A stretch of 64,000 nt of DNA from the NCBI GenBank assembly GCA_009617715.1, contig VTFK01000046.1:124001-188000 (forward strand). The letters run 5' to 3'. The first letter of the stretch is position 1; each line of letters opens with the position of its first letter. The position numbers and the translations under genes were made by a program. This document shows, piece by piece, positions 49,136-61,426 of the stretch. The notes under the pieces were generated by a model that was not told the DNA's origin, did not search any database, and saw only the letters and a list, made by a program, of their open reading frames with translations. This DNA is from Plectrocnemia conspersa (lineage: Eukaryota; Arthropoda; Insecta; Trichoptera; Polycentropodidae).

Positions 49136-50459
49136 TGTCATTTCAACTCCACCGCCTACTAGCATTATCTAAAGTCAAGGTCTCAAAAAGGTCTGAAAAT
49201 ATTTTCGAGAAATTCATTTATATAACACTATTGATATATGAACAGGTGTAAAACTAGACATATTTTAGCTGAATAAATTTAAATTTGACATATAATTTTA
49301 ATTCTCGAGGGAAATTTTAAAAATATTTTCGTGTTTCAAGGTTTATTTTATATATTATATGAAAAATTTCGTTAGAGGAAATTTTTAATTTTCAAATTTA
49401 AATTTACTTTAATATATATAGAATTCTAATTTATATTGTCGATAATGTATTCGTTAATAATTTGCCTGGGGATTTGCATCACAAATTCGATCAACTCACT
49501 ACAAGATTAATCTGTCTTACTCCTCCTCGTGGAGTAATTAGCCTAATTTCACCGAAAAGGCGTATCGATGGGGGGTCAGTTTAATTGTTCCCCCATCATG
49601 GGCGGTACATGGGAGGTATGTAGTATATACCCTGCGGACATTGCATAGGTGCACACTAATATGCTCCCCCATGCAATAGGGGTGCCAGGGGGCTTATTTA
49701 AATATTTCACGAGCCTGCTCTCTTTGTTTACATGGGACCGATGTAACTGTTCTCAGTGTACAATTTGCGGGGCATGCGGGCGCCCGAAGCCCACCCACAC
49801 GGTTAACTTTATTTTATTTTCTAGACATAGTCCAGAATATGTGGTGTGACTATTCGCCTATTAGTCATCGGTTCGTTTTTACGATTTGAAAAAAAAAATA
49901 CAATAATGAAACGAATTAAAAAAATGGCACACATGTGTTTCTGGAACGATTTTCTTTGAAATGCACCGCATCAAAGGATGCGAGATAAAAAACAGACTTA
50001 ATGCGAATTAAATTTAGATAAATGTCCCACATGATTTAGTGTGGCTTTTGAAAAATGTACGAGGATGTATATTGTAACAGGAATATATGAATAATCGTCT
50101 CGGGTAATGTCGCAATAATTATCTCAACATGCATGTGTGCCTTACAAATTGCTTATTTTAATTTTGTACGTTGTGCTTTTTGGAGGATATAACATGTGCG
50201 TTAATATTTATAGTATATAATTTTATCATGTTTCTAATTATAACGATATTTAGGTATACTAATATAAAATTTTTTTTTTTATGTAAACAAGTTATCATCA
50301 TTACTATTTATATCTTTCGCATACAAGATTTTTTAAGAAAATCTGTAGGGAGTAAAATTACTAACGAACAATACTGTTAAAAAAGAGATAAATATAATAT
50401 ATAATTCACTATTTATACTTACTTTAAAAACTTCATAATAGGCAGAAACTTCATAACTG
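49136..50459. other. noncoding DNA with one composition-shifted block
   Basis: 49440-49860 stands out. It contains an 8-bp inverted repeat GATGGGGG/CCCCCATC (49567-49574, 49590-49597), then further CCCCCAT and GGGGTGCC motifs, and GGGGCATGCGGGCGCCCG. The rest is AT-rich. Confidence 0.4.
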
Positions 50460-50665
50460 TCATAGGCGCTCACATCCTGAGAGGGACTCCTCTTTACGAG
50501 CACCACCATAGCAGAGAGGGATCATCCTCCGCTATACTGTCGCTGCCATGCCACCTACGAGACTCTGAGGATCTCTCGCGGACATCATCCCTCCGCCAGC
50601 TTCTCTACCACTTTTTGGAGAAACATCTGGCCATTTATCGTCTGTCACAGCATATGTAAATGTAA
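50460..50665 (+). repeat. interspersed repeat family B, copy 4
   Basis: The sequence GGCGCTCACATCCTGAGAGG, CATAGCAGAGAGGGATCATC, CATCATCCCTCCGCCAGCTT and, at the end, TTTATCGTCTGTCACAGC matches copy 1 over its 3' two-thirds and copy 2 at its end. Confidence 0.75.
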
Positions 50666-51029
50666 TCTAGATTCCACCTGTGTCTTACTGACTACGAAGT
50701 CACACCCCTTAGGGTCATAAAACCTTTTGATTTTTTAAGAAATGTAATAAACCACTCACCAACTTAATAGGCTAACTAAGTATATTTTAATAAATTTTAA
50801 TATAATAAAAACAACAGGATTATTAATGTTAGGCATAAAAAATGTTGTTTTGCTAAAAAAATGAGCTCTGAAAAATACCATTTTTTTTATTAAACTAATT
50901 GCAATAATGTAAAGACATTTTTTCATAACCAGAATAATTATTTTCGTAAATAAAAAAATAAATTATACCAAGAAAACTCAAGTAATATTTTTTAACTTAC
51001 AGAAAACTTTATTTATTAAAAGTGAACAT

Positions 51030-51260
51030 GGCCACTGAAATACATAAAGAGCAAGTGTCAAATACCTGGTTGTAAATCTGGACTCCAAGCTTAAATTTAT
51101 TACCTTAGCTCTAAAAGGCTTGCTGCCATTGTGGCCCTAAAACTAATAGTTAACAGAAGAATCGTACTAATTAAAAAATAAATAATAAATCATTTCAGTA
51201 TATAAACAGCTAATTATATTATATCAGTAATTTAATGAATATAAATTTCACACTTTCCGC
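51030..51260 (+). pseudogene. jockey-like LINE fragment (RT C-terminal region)
   Basis: The conceptual KYLVVNLDSKLKF at about 51060-51100, then LALKGLLP, corresponds to KYLGIHLDSRLKFNKHI and LRSKGLGAI of the better copy at 34666. It is broken by frameshifts and AT-rich drift, and no ends were identified. Confidence 0.75.
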
Positions 51261-54200
51261 TTTATACATACATATGTATAGGTTGCAAATATTTTTATAA
51301 CATTTATTACATACTAATATAAAGTCATAACAATTCTAATAATAAAAAATAATAACTAGGGAGTTTAAAATAGAGCGTAACTCGCAAATACCACTAGCTT
51401 TAATTAAAAAATATAATTATTTCAGATTTTTTTTTTACTTTAAAACAGTGCTTATCAAATAATTTAATTATAAAAGCAATTATAAAAATACAATTAACTT
51501 CAGTTGTCCCATCTCACGTCAATCAATTTTAATAAAACTCGATTAAAACGTTCAAAAAATTACATGCACACATTTCCTATAACAAGGGGAGGGTTTGTTT
51601 ATAACTCGACGACGTTTTTTTAATTGCCCCCACGATAATGGAGATAGATTGAAGATTGTATAATACAATACTTGAAAATTGAACCTTTAATTATGACATG
51701 CATATTAATAAAAATAACTGTCGTCTAGTGACACGATGCAATTACGAAAACTCGTGTCGACGAATTGAACTCTGACCTGGCGTCATACAGTAGTACTGCT
51801 ACTGGTGCCAGTCACAAATCATTCGATAGCGCAACGCATAGTTTAGAAAGCTGGGACAATGGAGTCAGCTAACAAACTGGATGCAATTTGAAAAAGTTTC
51901 ATCTGATATCTTTCTTTCTCTCTCCTCTCTGTCTCTCTCCTACCGACGAGGGACGATTCATTATAATTTTCCAATTTAAAGTTTGACGGCAGCTACTCTC
52001 CAATTTATTTCTTTCAGCAGTAGAAAGTTTGCAATTTTGATTTATTTATATTTATGCCCGTGGAACATTTTCATTAATGCGTTTTTCGCAAAAAATAATA
52101 CCTGTGGTTTGTGTATGTGGGAAAATGCGATTGGGTAAAAGTCGGTGCGTTTTTATTACCCTCCTTCCTTTTCCGCCCGGGGGTTTATACAAAACACACC
52201 TATTGAGTGTTTTTGCTTTTTTGGAAAAAAAGTGATAACATAAATTGGGTTTAAATGGCTTTTTGTCGTAAAATATATATATATTTTTTTTATTGTTACT
52301 TGCACTTATAATCGTTATCAACATATTTTAAACCGGCGTTAAATTTAAATTCATTTACATTTCAGCAACTTAGTTCTTCCTAACTAAACAATAACCTTAA
52401 CTTTCTCCAATGTTAATAAAATCAAATAATTAAATATAAGCTGCTTAGCGTTCTGCAAAAAACTCAAGAATTAAAAAGTATCATTTATTTAAGAACAAAA
52501 TTAAAAAGCAACGATGGCAAATTTTAATTAAAACATTTTACAAAAACGTTAAAAAACACATGATCTTTCAAAGCAATATAAACAATATAGCACCCAAAAG
52601 CTAAAATTACTATAAATATATATCTTATTGTTCTTGGCCCACTCCATAAAAGATTTTATTTTTCACCCCTTTCAGTGGAACGGCCAAATGAGTAGCGAGT
52701 TTTGGACATTACAGCTAATTTGATAACAATCCTAAATACACGTGTTATCCTTTCTCAAAGCATTTGCAAAGGATACTTTTAATTTTTCTAATTAATTGCT
52801 GGTATTTCGACCTAATCTGCAAAAGGTTTTCTCACTGTGGTGTTCCATTTTAACAAAAAAAATTCCTCTTTTATAAAGTTTTTTTAAAACTCTTTTAGTC
52901 ATTATGTCATGCCAGGTTGTCTTTGTTCTGATAATTTATTTATTGATATTATTATTCTTGATAATATTTATAAGACTTTAAGAAATACGTCATTAATTTT
53001 TTCTTTGTTCTGCCGGGTTCAGTAATTGAACTAAGTTTATATCACCTGACAAGCTTCTCCCTGAAATTTAATAGTGTTAATTATTCCACGAATCTCTTTA
53101 TAATTAAAATGGGAGTAGTAAATATGTATAAATACATTACAATACTAAACTATCCTACGCAAGCGAGAGATTAAAGGCAAATTACTTTATTCCGCATAAT
53201 TCTAGTTTTAATTTGTACTTACAAAACAATATTTTTAATTCTAAGGCTCTATGGGAAAATCAATTTCTACTTGGCGTGTTGAAAATTTCATCCAGGTCCG
53301 GCTTGTTAAGGGCATTAACGGCTTATCCCGCACTCCTCCAGATTTCACTGGATTCCCGGACGAAAATTCCGGATTACAAAACCAACTTGGTCGTCGGTGT
53401 CTGTTGCACTACGTACTTACGTTTTCCTGGCAGAGGGTGTTTTCAATTTGAACACTGACCTTAATTAGGTCGATGTTAATTAAAACACATAAACAGCGTA
53501 CTTTTAATTAACCGATTCACATATTACGCAAGAGGGCTTTTGGAATTTAGTAAACTTAATTGCTCCAATGCATAAAGGTTCCAGGGTTAAACTTCAAAAG
53601 GGAAATACTGTAATGTAATACTATTATATAATTTCATTTTAATTATGTTGTGAATAAAATTGTTTAGGGAGAGAACGTTATCTTATTAAAAAACACATTT
53701 AAGAAATCAATTACGTTTGCTTTATAACATTTTTTACAAAAAGTATATATGAGAGTAATTAAGGATTATTACAGTTAAAAATAAAAAAAAGATGAGAGTA
53801 ATTTGGTAATTATTTTTTTATTCAAGTTAAAATTTTATATCAACTTAGCAATCAAGATTTAAAATACGTATTTAAAAGATGATTTGCTTAGGCGTTGTAT
53901 CTATATATCGTGATTAATCAAAAGTTTGTTTTTTTTTTGTTCTCGCCAAATTTACTAGTAGCTAGGCTTATATTTAAAAGTTTTGTGACAACCCAATAAT
54001 AACATTTATTGAAACGTAAATGCGAAAACATTATTTCTTAAATATTTTACTTAGGAAAGAATGATATAAAAATACAGTTTGCAATAAGGCAAAATATTTT
54101 ATATACACTGCTTTAACACAGATTGACCGAGCCTTTGAAGCAATTATATTTAAACACCGCACATTTACCCCACCGTATTATACAAATATTTTATAAATAA

Positions 54201-54947
54201 TTACTTGAATAGTGATTTCCTAGAGCATTTCTACTAAGCTTTACGACCGTTGCGCACCGCAAAACTATTACAGCGTGCATTATACGACTATTACACGCTT
54301 ACCATGCGAATCGAAAGCTTCAAAAAATCATACCCCAACCGTAAATCACGGTTGATTTATTTACGCATTTCCAAGATCACACAACCGACCGACCCGACAT
54401 TTGACGACGTAACGACTCCGCGTCGCGGTTCCTATGAATGTGTGGTCTCTTTGAAGAGTGCACCGATAATAAATTACACGTCACAATATTTCGCTACGCC
54501 CCCGTGAAAACATGAGTAATAATATGAGGAGTAATGCCCGGGATTTATTTGATATGATTTGTCTTGCGGCGCTGTTTCTAAGACTAAATTGACCGTAAAT
54601 CATGGGTGTGCCTGGGGGGGCCTTCGCCCTTTTAACGTAAGGCCCGGTGAAAGTGGTCATGGATTTTTATTATTGTAGCTTATTTTTATTGCTACATTTC
54701 AGTAAATATGTTTTATTAAATATAAATTAAAATAAAATATTTTCATAAAGATATTTGTGGTAAAAATAAAATTATTGTTACCCTTAACATCATTTAAAAA
54801 TTGTTTTTTTTTATCTAGTATTATTTTATTATATAAATTAGGCGTGGAAATATATAATAATATTATATATACTCAGTTCTTTGCAACCTTTCAAATATAT
54901 TTTGCTAGTTAAATTAAAAATAAATATAGATACGATACCCATTTCTT
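51261..54947. other. noncoding DNA with composition-shifted blocks
   Basis: 51560-51990 (ending in a CT-rich tract), 52640-52860 (weak), 53260-53620 and 54230-54660 are less AT-rich than their flanks. The last includes GCGACGCGGAGTCG-like sequence on the minus strand. Two overlapping short frames at 53213-53458 have no recognisable product. Confidence 0.35.
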
Positions 54948-55260
54948 AACGATCGCCGGAACAGCCATCTATCAGTTTCACTTTTGAGGCGTAAACACAT
55001 TTCGTGGGTGTGTCCAAGAAGCGATGCAATTGCCCCGCCAACATCCGCATCTGGGATACGCTAAAAATGTTGCGTAACAGCAATATAAAATATGTGGCAC
55101 TTAGTTACAGAGAAGGGCAGACAGGCAAAGAGGAGCGGATGGTCAGGAAAGCAGCGAAAAGTAGATGGAGGAAGACGCACAGAAAAAATCAATCACAGCA
55201 CAAAAACACATCATAGCCGATGATAAGTTAACTCGACACTGGAGACAATACTCTGACTTC
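54948..55260 (-). repeat. interspersed repeat family A, copy 5
   Basis: On the minus strand it begins ATGGAAGTCAGAGTATTG, GTGTCGAGTTAACTTATC and ATCGGCTATGATG. It then carries a conceptual peptide with PDADVGGAIASLLGHTHEMC and LRLKSETDRWLFRRSL, the best-preserved version of the family peptide in the window. Confidence 0.75.
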
Positions 55261-56249
55261 CATGACCAGCAATTTCATATTCTCCTACATATTCGTATAT
55301 ATGTGTTAATCCTTATATGAATATAAAATAAATGTTACCAGCTTTTCCGGCGTCTATTTAAGCTGCAAAGTGACACTTCTTTTGCCTCAAAACACGAAAG
55401 TTCTAGTTTATTATTACTATATTCAATTTTTTTTTTTTTTTGATTGATTGATTTTGGTTTAAAATATAAGAAGCTAATATAATAATAGCACAAAAAGAGG
55501 TATAGTTACCTAAGATTATGCGTTCCTCTTTCACTCTTTCACATCTAAATCATTAATATGATTCATATTCACACTTTATAAAACGTAGAATTACAGATCT
55601 CATAAAATTTTGCTTTACTTGGAGTTTATCTTAGGCGATATAAGATCGATGTTTTCTATCATTTCGCACCCCAACGCACAAGGGTTATTAACTTGCTCTC
55701 GGATAACCAAAGCACTAATTGTTCTATTAGGCCCAAATGCCTACGCAAATTGAATTGGCCGAATGTATTTCTCGAGAGAAATGCCTTCTATCCAAGTTTC
55801 TAATACGTCCAACACAAAAGAAAAGCGTTCTATCCGCAAAATAGATACCCTCAAAGAAAAACAAAGACAATCCGTTTAAGGTACGGTTTTCTTTTTCCGA
55901 AAATTTTATATATATCTCGCGATAAATATACCTAGGTTTATGTATATATATATATATATATATATAGATAAGAATAATGGGGCGCAAAACGAGACGCTCC
56001 TTTGAATTATCCATTCTATTACAAAAGCAAATAATTATTATGAAGCTCGAGCGATTGTTCTATGGGGCAAAACGAAGAGATTTCTGTGTTTGAACACGGT
56101 ACAGATTAAATTTAAATATTCATCAAATTTGATTCGGTAGATTATTGCGATTCATATTCAAATTTGTTACACTGCGGAATATCTTTATAATGTGGTCGAT
56201 TTTCCAGGAAATGCTTTAATGTTTGAATAGAAAAAACAGAGGCACCCAT
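55261..56249. other. noncoding DNA with a (TA)n microsatellite
   Basis: The (TA)n run is at 55943-55966. 55590-55900 is mildly less AT-rich. No gene is seen. Confidence 0.5.
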
Positions 56250-56631
56250 GACCTGTCTATTAAAATTATTAAATTTTAATTTTACTGTTTTAGTTTTTTT
56301 TTTTAAAAAACTTCATAATAAAGTACAAATTCAGGAAAATTACATATTAAAAGTAACACTATTCAGGTGTGCAGTATCGCGTTGCAAACATTGGTTAAAA
56401 TCTTACCTCAAATTTGTTGAAACTCGCTGGCACATTGCGCGTTTTTATTTAATATTAATTTTCAATTGGGCTGTCGTAGCTGGTTTGTTGTTGTAAACCT
56501 GACTGTTTAAGTAACCTTAGAGAAAAAAGTCAGGAGGAGACAAGTCAGGACTCATAAGAGGCCATGTGATGCGAAATGAGTTTTCCTGCAAACATTTTAT
56601 TTACGAAAGTCAAAGATTCGTTAGACGCGTG
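56250..56631 (-). pseudogene. mariner/Tc1-superfamily transposase relic, C-terminal part
   Basis: On the minus strand the conceptual protein reads MSPDLSPPDFFL-stop-GYLNSQVYNNKPATT, then MCQRVSTNL. This is the C-terminal part of a DDE transposase with the SPDL-PPDFFLWGYLK signature, the region of the last catalytic acid in this superfamily. Several stops are present. It continues the fragment at 57759-57965; the two are separated by a hAT element. Confidence 0.8.
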
Positions 56632-57758
56632 TAGAGTCTCCAAATACTCGAACCATCAAATACTCGAGTATCGAATATTAAAATTTTAAAATACTCGAAT
56701 ACTCGAGTACTCGAGTACTTTCGAGTATTTACCAAATGTACCAAAATAGCTATTATTCAAATTCGTGCACATATAAATAAATTAATAAATTACTTAGTAT
56801 GTTTATTTTTACAATTATTTTAACTTCACGAACATACTTTTTAAAAACAATAATGCAAATAGTGTCTCGAATTTAATATTACTGCTAACCTTTGGTTTTA
56901 TTATTCCCGTTATGGAAAAAACCCTTTCCGTTGCTGTTGATGTTGGTCTTATTGTCATTAACGCGTTGGATAAGGCTTCTAATTTATATCTGTTCGCTTT
57001 TTATAGATATAAAATTTTTTGAACTCTCTTTTTATGTTCTCTTCTTTCATATCCTTCTCTGCCTTTCTCTTATTTCCTTCGACTATTGACAAAACAGCAT
57101 TTTGTAATTCTTCTTGAATAGATTTTTTTTCTTAACAATATACAATATTCTACTCCTTCTGATTAATGCGAAGAATTTAAATCTATATCCTTCGAAGATG
57201 TATTTGGGTGAATCCCTTTCACTCTAGAGCTAAACGGTTCGCAAAGAACTGACTTTACTTTAAATGCCTTTAAAAACACACAATTGTTTTGATTTATATT
57301 TTAAGCTGAGGGATCAGTATAAACAATTTACAACACTTTACGCTACAACTGCATAGTCATAAAACCTAAAAATATTTTTTTGTTGATATTTCATATTGTT
57401 CATTGCCATAAATTAGATAAGTCGGGACTGTCGAACAGAAAAACACAAAGAAATTTCTCCGTCGTACCCACTAACACAGCCGACGACCGGAACTATGCAA
57501 CTATGGAACTATGAAAAAATTATACCTGATAGTAACCGCTCTAACTCGGGACTTCGGGCATAAACGCCAAATAAAAGCAAGACGACGTTAACCTTTACCG
57601 GACCGAGTTAAAGTTATTTTTGTTTTTGAAATATTTCAAAATTTTTTAATTTCGAGTATTAATCGAATAATTTTCATAATACTCGATTATCAAGTACTTG
57701 AAAAATAGACAAGTATACTCGAGTATCGAGTACTCGATTACTCGAATTGGAGACTCTA
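56632..57758 (-). mobile_element. hAT transposon, internally deleted, about 1.13 kb
   Basis: The element is bounded by inverted TAGAGTCTCCAA ends. Subterminal regions are packed with TACTCGAGTA-type palindromic repeats at both ends, as is usual for hAT transposase-binding regions. On the minus strand near the left end it still encodes the hAT C-terminal dimerisation segment (see 56815-56976). Most of the transposase is gone. It sits inside the mariner-type transposase relic. The expected 8-bp target duplication is absent; instead 88 bp are duplicated. Confidence 0.85.
56815..56976 (-). pseudogene. hAT transposase C-terminal dimerisation remnant
   Basis: The minus-strand frame reads EALSNALMTIRPTSTATER, then VFSITG, and ends FLKSMFVKLK followed by TAA. 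The TSTATERVFS motif with a downstream LFALLFLKS is the signature of the hAT family dimerisation domain (usually TSTASERVFS). An in-frame stop lies just upstream of this segment. Confidence 0.88.
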
Positions 57759-57965
57759 GTCAGGACTCATAGAAGGCCATGTGATGCGAAATGAGTTTTC
57801 CTGCAAACATTTTATTTACGAAAGTCAAAGTTTCGCTAGACGCGTGGCATGTGGCACCATCTTATTGCAACCATCCTGTTGTTGTTGGCTTCAAATTCTT
57901 GCAATTCCGGGATAAAAAATCAAGCAATGATGATTTTAAAACCGCTCGTCTTTCTGGCGCATCTT
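57759..57965 (-). pseudogene. mariner/Tc1-superfamily transposase relic, central catalytic part
   Basis: On the minus strand the conceptual protein reads CKNLKPTTTGWLQ-stop-DGATCHASSETL, then FVNKMFAGKLIS. The DGATCH motif carries a catalytic Asp of this transposase type. The last 88 bp (57759-57846) are a second copy of 56544-56631. Dead. Confidence 0.8.
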
Positions 57966-59562
57966 GTACATATATATATTTTAAAATATTTATTTATAAA
58001 ATATATACATATGTTTTAGAAAATTGACATTTATTTTTAATTCATGTTTTACATATCTGGCTACTACTTGACATAAATAAAACAAATGTTATCATATAAA
58101 ATTATTAAGATTTATTGATTACTTACAGTATAACAAAGTACACTATTCATTTTTATTATCACAGATATTTTTTACCATACAAAAATGCATTTATTTCGTA
58201 ATAGAAACATATTTCATATATAAAAAAGGCGTTAATTTATACATATAAAAAAGTAAACATAACACTAATAGTATGTATTATTTATATTATAAGTAGAAAC
58301 ATATTTTTTATACAAACATATTATAGATTAACCGTTAACTTACACATTTGTTTATAATATAAAATTGTTGAATTTTTATTTGAATATAATCAATACAAAA
58401 TATATAAAAAGTAAGAAAGAAGTCATAGTAGTAGCATTTATTGTCCGTTAGAAGCTTTCGCCGTAATAGGAATGTGAAATAAATCAACGACTACCATAAA
58501 AAATCAACGATTCTCTTCCAAACCATAGGTAATAAATATTTTAAGCTATAAATTACATAAAGCTTAATTCGGAGTCAATAAAAATTGCATTAGGTATGTA
58601 CATATTTTTTTCATTTTCGTAACAGAAAAATCCATTAACAGCTCATATGAAACCACAAGTGAAGCGCGTAAATGAATAATGATATATTTTTGGTCGTTTT
58701 GTATGTTTTTATTTTCATATCATGAATTTAAATAACAATAAAAATCGACACAAGCCTTGAATGTTGATTTTAATTTGCATTCTTTCACAATGATGCATAT
58801 AAAGTGTACGTTAAACTTTTTACGCGAAGGCGGGGACATGCAGTGTTAATTTATTATATTTAATAAATAAATAAATAAATACACTACTCTCACTTATCCC
58901 CAAGATTTGCAGGATAGTTTAGTTTCACTGGCAATTTCGCTATTTATTTTAAATCATATAAAATATACATTAAAAAATATGGAAAAAATACCATTCTGCT
59001 ACATGTAATTTACAGTTCATAATATTAAAAAAAATATTATTTTAATTTTATTTTATCAAATGCAATATCATTTTTAGTACCCATTTATTTATTATTATTT
59101 AAATAAATAATAATAGATTTTAAAAAAAATTATACTGTGGGATATTGAATTAAAAAAATGCATAAAAGTTAAATATTATTGTATTTACTATAAAACTCAG
59201 AGTTTTTATCAATAGAATAATATTGACTATTCATAACAACATCATAAATATTATTAAATTAGAATAAAAATAATATGTTCAAGTCTTAAAATAAATTTAA
59301 ATTTCAGAAGTAAAAAATAAGTTTTTTTAATAAACTTTTTTTTTATAAATTTTAAAAGGACAGAATACTGTATTAGTTTATAATAAAATTACTTTTGGAG
59401 ATGTAAACTTATCATAGCATATGTATCAGAATAGATAAAGCAAAGTAAGAGTAGGGTAGGTTAATTTAATTGGTATTATTTTAATCAATACAGTTCTCTG
59501 TCAAATAAGTCCAATTCAAACATAACTAATAAATGGCAATCCATTTCTATGAATATGCATTT
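57966..59562. other. AT-rich intergenic DNA downstream of unc-5
   Basis: No gene, repeat family or composition shift is recognised. The part nearest 59690 is presumably unc-5 3' UTR. Confidence 0.45.
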
Positions 59563-59572
59563 TTTATTTATT
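59563..59572 (-). promoter_or_regulatory. candidate polyadenylation signal of unc-5
   Basis: Overlapping AATAAA hexamers on the minus strand lie about 120 bp after the unc-5 stop codon. This is the nearest canonical signal. In DNA this AT-rich such hexamers are common by chance, so the position is plausible, not proven. Confidence 0.3.
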
Positions 59573-59692
59573 TTAAATATTGCAAATAAATGTGTTTTAA
59601 ATGCTTTTTAAAATCAACACACAAAGATTTTTAATATAAAATATACCATTAAATACTTACAAACTTAAGTCGACCAATCACTCTTAAAGTAC

Positions 59693-60870
59693 CTAAAGCC
59701 AACTGGGACCCAAGCAAGATTCGATAATTCTCACGGCGTCGTTCCGACCCATGCTTCTGAAAATGTTGGCAAGGTCTGCCAAAGCACTGGTGTTACGGTG
59801 CCTACACTCCCACAAATCCAAAATGTGTTCCGTCGGAGAGCTTTTCGTGGCGAAGAAATTTATATACCTGTCCACGTTGAGCTTTTGAGCCAAGAGCCTC
59901 CAATCGGTGCCTCTGGCGTTCGGGGTGTCTAAACAGTTGCAAAGTTGTTTCTTCATCGTCTTAGAGAGCCTGAAAGGCGTCAAGTTATCCACCATGCAAG
60001 TATTGATCCCCTTATCGTTCACAGTCAAGCTCTTCTGCTTGATCTGAACATCATCGTCCAAGATCGATAACGACCTCTCCGGCAGCGTCTTACTCTCCAT
60101 AAACCCATTGTTTGTTTGATAACCAAACGGAGAATCGCATCTGAAATCTCCACCAGATCTTACGCTAAACACCTGCTTATGCGAAGGGTTGATCTTTTGA
60201 TAAACGTTAATCTTGAACTCTAGCTCATTAATGGAATCCGTCTGCTCTAAGGTGAAGCTGCAGTGTAATGAGTTGGAAGTCGAATTCCACACGTGAGGGA
60301 ACGGAATTTCTTGATAGCTAGAATTCGGCTTTGCCTTCCATCCTACGCCAATGTCTTCTAATGTTAGACACAGATTAGAACCCCCGTCTTGAAACCATAA
60401 CGATTTAGGATCGTCTACTAAAACTCCGCCCAATCTCTTCTCCTGATCCGAGCAATAATGCAAAGCGCACGGCGTATCCTCAAATATATACACTCTTATG
60501 TTATAATCGCTCGTGTTATTAGACAAATGTGGAGCATAAGCCGCCAATTTTAAATTTTTCACAGCCTTCCCATTAAAACTCTCACCGGCTAGTACAAAAG
60601 TTGCTAGAAAGTCAGTCACTAAGAAGAGCCTATCTGAATCCAATTGCGTAAAAATCGGAGTGTTGATTGTCTCTTGACCCAAACTGATGATCTTCCTCCA
60701 TTCCGATTGAAAAGAATCAGATTTGTGATTAGTTGAGCTTGAAGCATACACTGACAGATTCCAAAAACCGTGTTTTAAACTGGCGCAATGTGGGATTTGG
60801 ACTATAGCCGCTTTGCTCAATGGTAATCCGGGAGGACCTGTCTTCACCACCGGACTCAGCTGCGTTGTAC
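59693..60870 (-). CDS. unc-5: UNC5 netrin receptor, terminal coding exon (ZU5 C-terminal part, UPA, death domain)
   Basis: This exon encodes the C-terminal 391 residues of a netrin receptor of the UNC5 family. In this family a transmembrane receptor mediates axon and cell repulsion, and its cytoplasmic tail carries ZU5, UPA and death domains. Reading on the minus strand, the exon opens after a TTCTGTTTAG acceptor and continues the ZU5 domain with LSPVVKTGPPGLPLS, a hallmark UNC5 stretch. The UPA region follows through the middle of the exon. A death domain fills roughly the last 100 residues, from DNLTPFRLSKTMKKQL to the C-terminus ESCLGPSWL. The stop codon TAG reads as CTA at 59693-59695. 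An internal ATG makes the frame look as if it starts at 60850, but the exon begins 20 bases upstream and joins exon 61427-61699 in phase 1. No frameshift or stop is seen. Family assignment is by recognition, not by search. Confidence 0.93.
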
Positions 60871-61426
60871 CTAAACAGAATAAAATTTACAATTATAAAT
60901 TATACCCTTTGTATTTTAATAACGTGCTCGTTCTGAATCTGACACAAATGTTAATATTTATTTACATAATATTGCACAGGTATCGCGAAATTTATGACAG
61001 CTGCGTACACATGTATCAATTTTAAAAATGCTACAAGCTTTCGTTTTATATTGTATCGGATTGGATAACAATATTGACACGAGGAACAATGCAAACATAA
61101 CCCTTTCACATCGCGCGCTTTACCGTATAAATTATTCAAACGTAAATTATGAACTCACCTATAGTTTTATGTAATGAATGATATGCTGTTATTTATTTTA
61201 TAACAGCGATAAATAATATATAAACATATAAATTGAAAATGCTTTGTGATGATAATATTATTATTTATATAAATCAAACGGCTGCTAAACAACGATATAT
61301 CGTTGTTTGTAATAGCAGCAAATAACTAGCTGCTTTTGGAATTTGTTACCGCGTTAATAAATTTTATTGTTGTGTTATAAAGCAGGTTTTTTAAAAAATG
61401 TATTTAACTACACATATTTGACGTAC
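60871..61426 (-). other. unc-5 intron between the two ZU5-encoding exons
   Basis: This is a 556-bp phase-1 intron with a GTACGT donor and a TTTATTCTGTTTAG acceptor on the minus strand. The interior is AT-rich with no recognisable element; short open frames inside it are chance. Confidence 0.85.

Noticed and set aside
53213..53458. Two overlapping open frames (81 and 66 codons)
   Set aside because: Same block open in two frames, neither recognisable. Better explained by composition.
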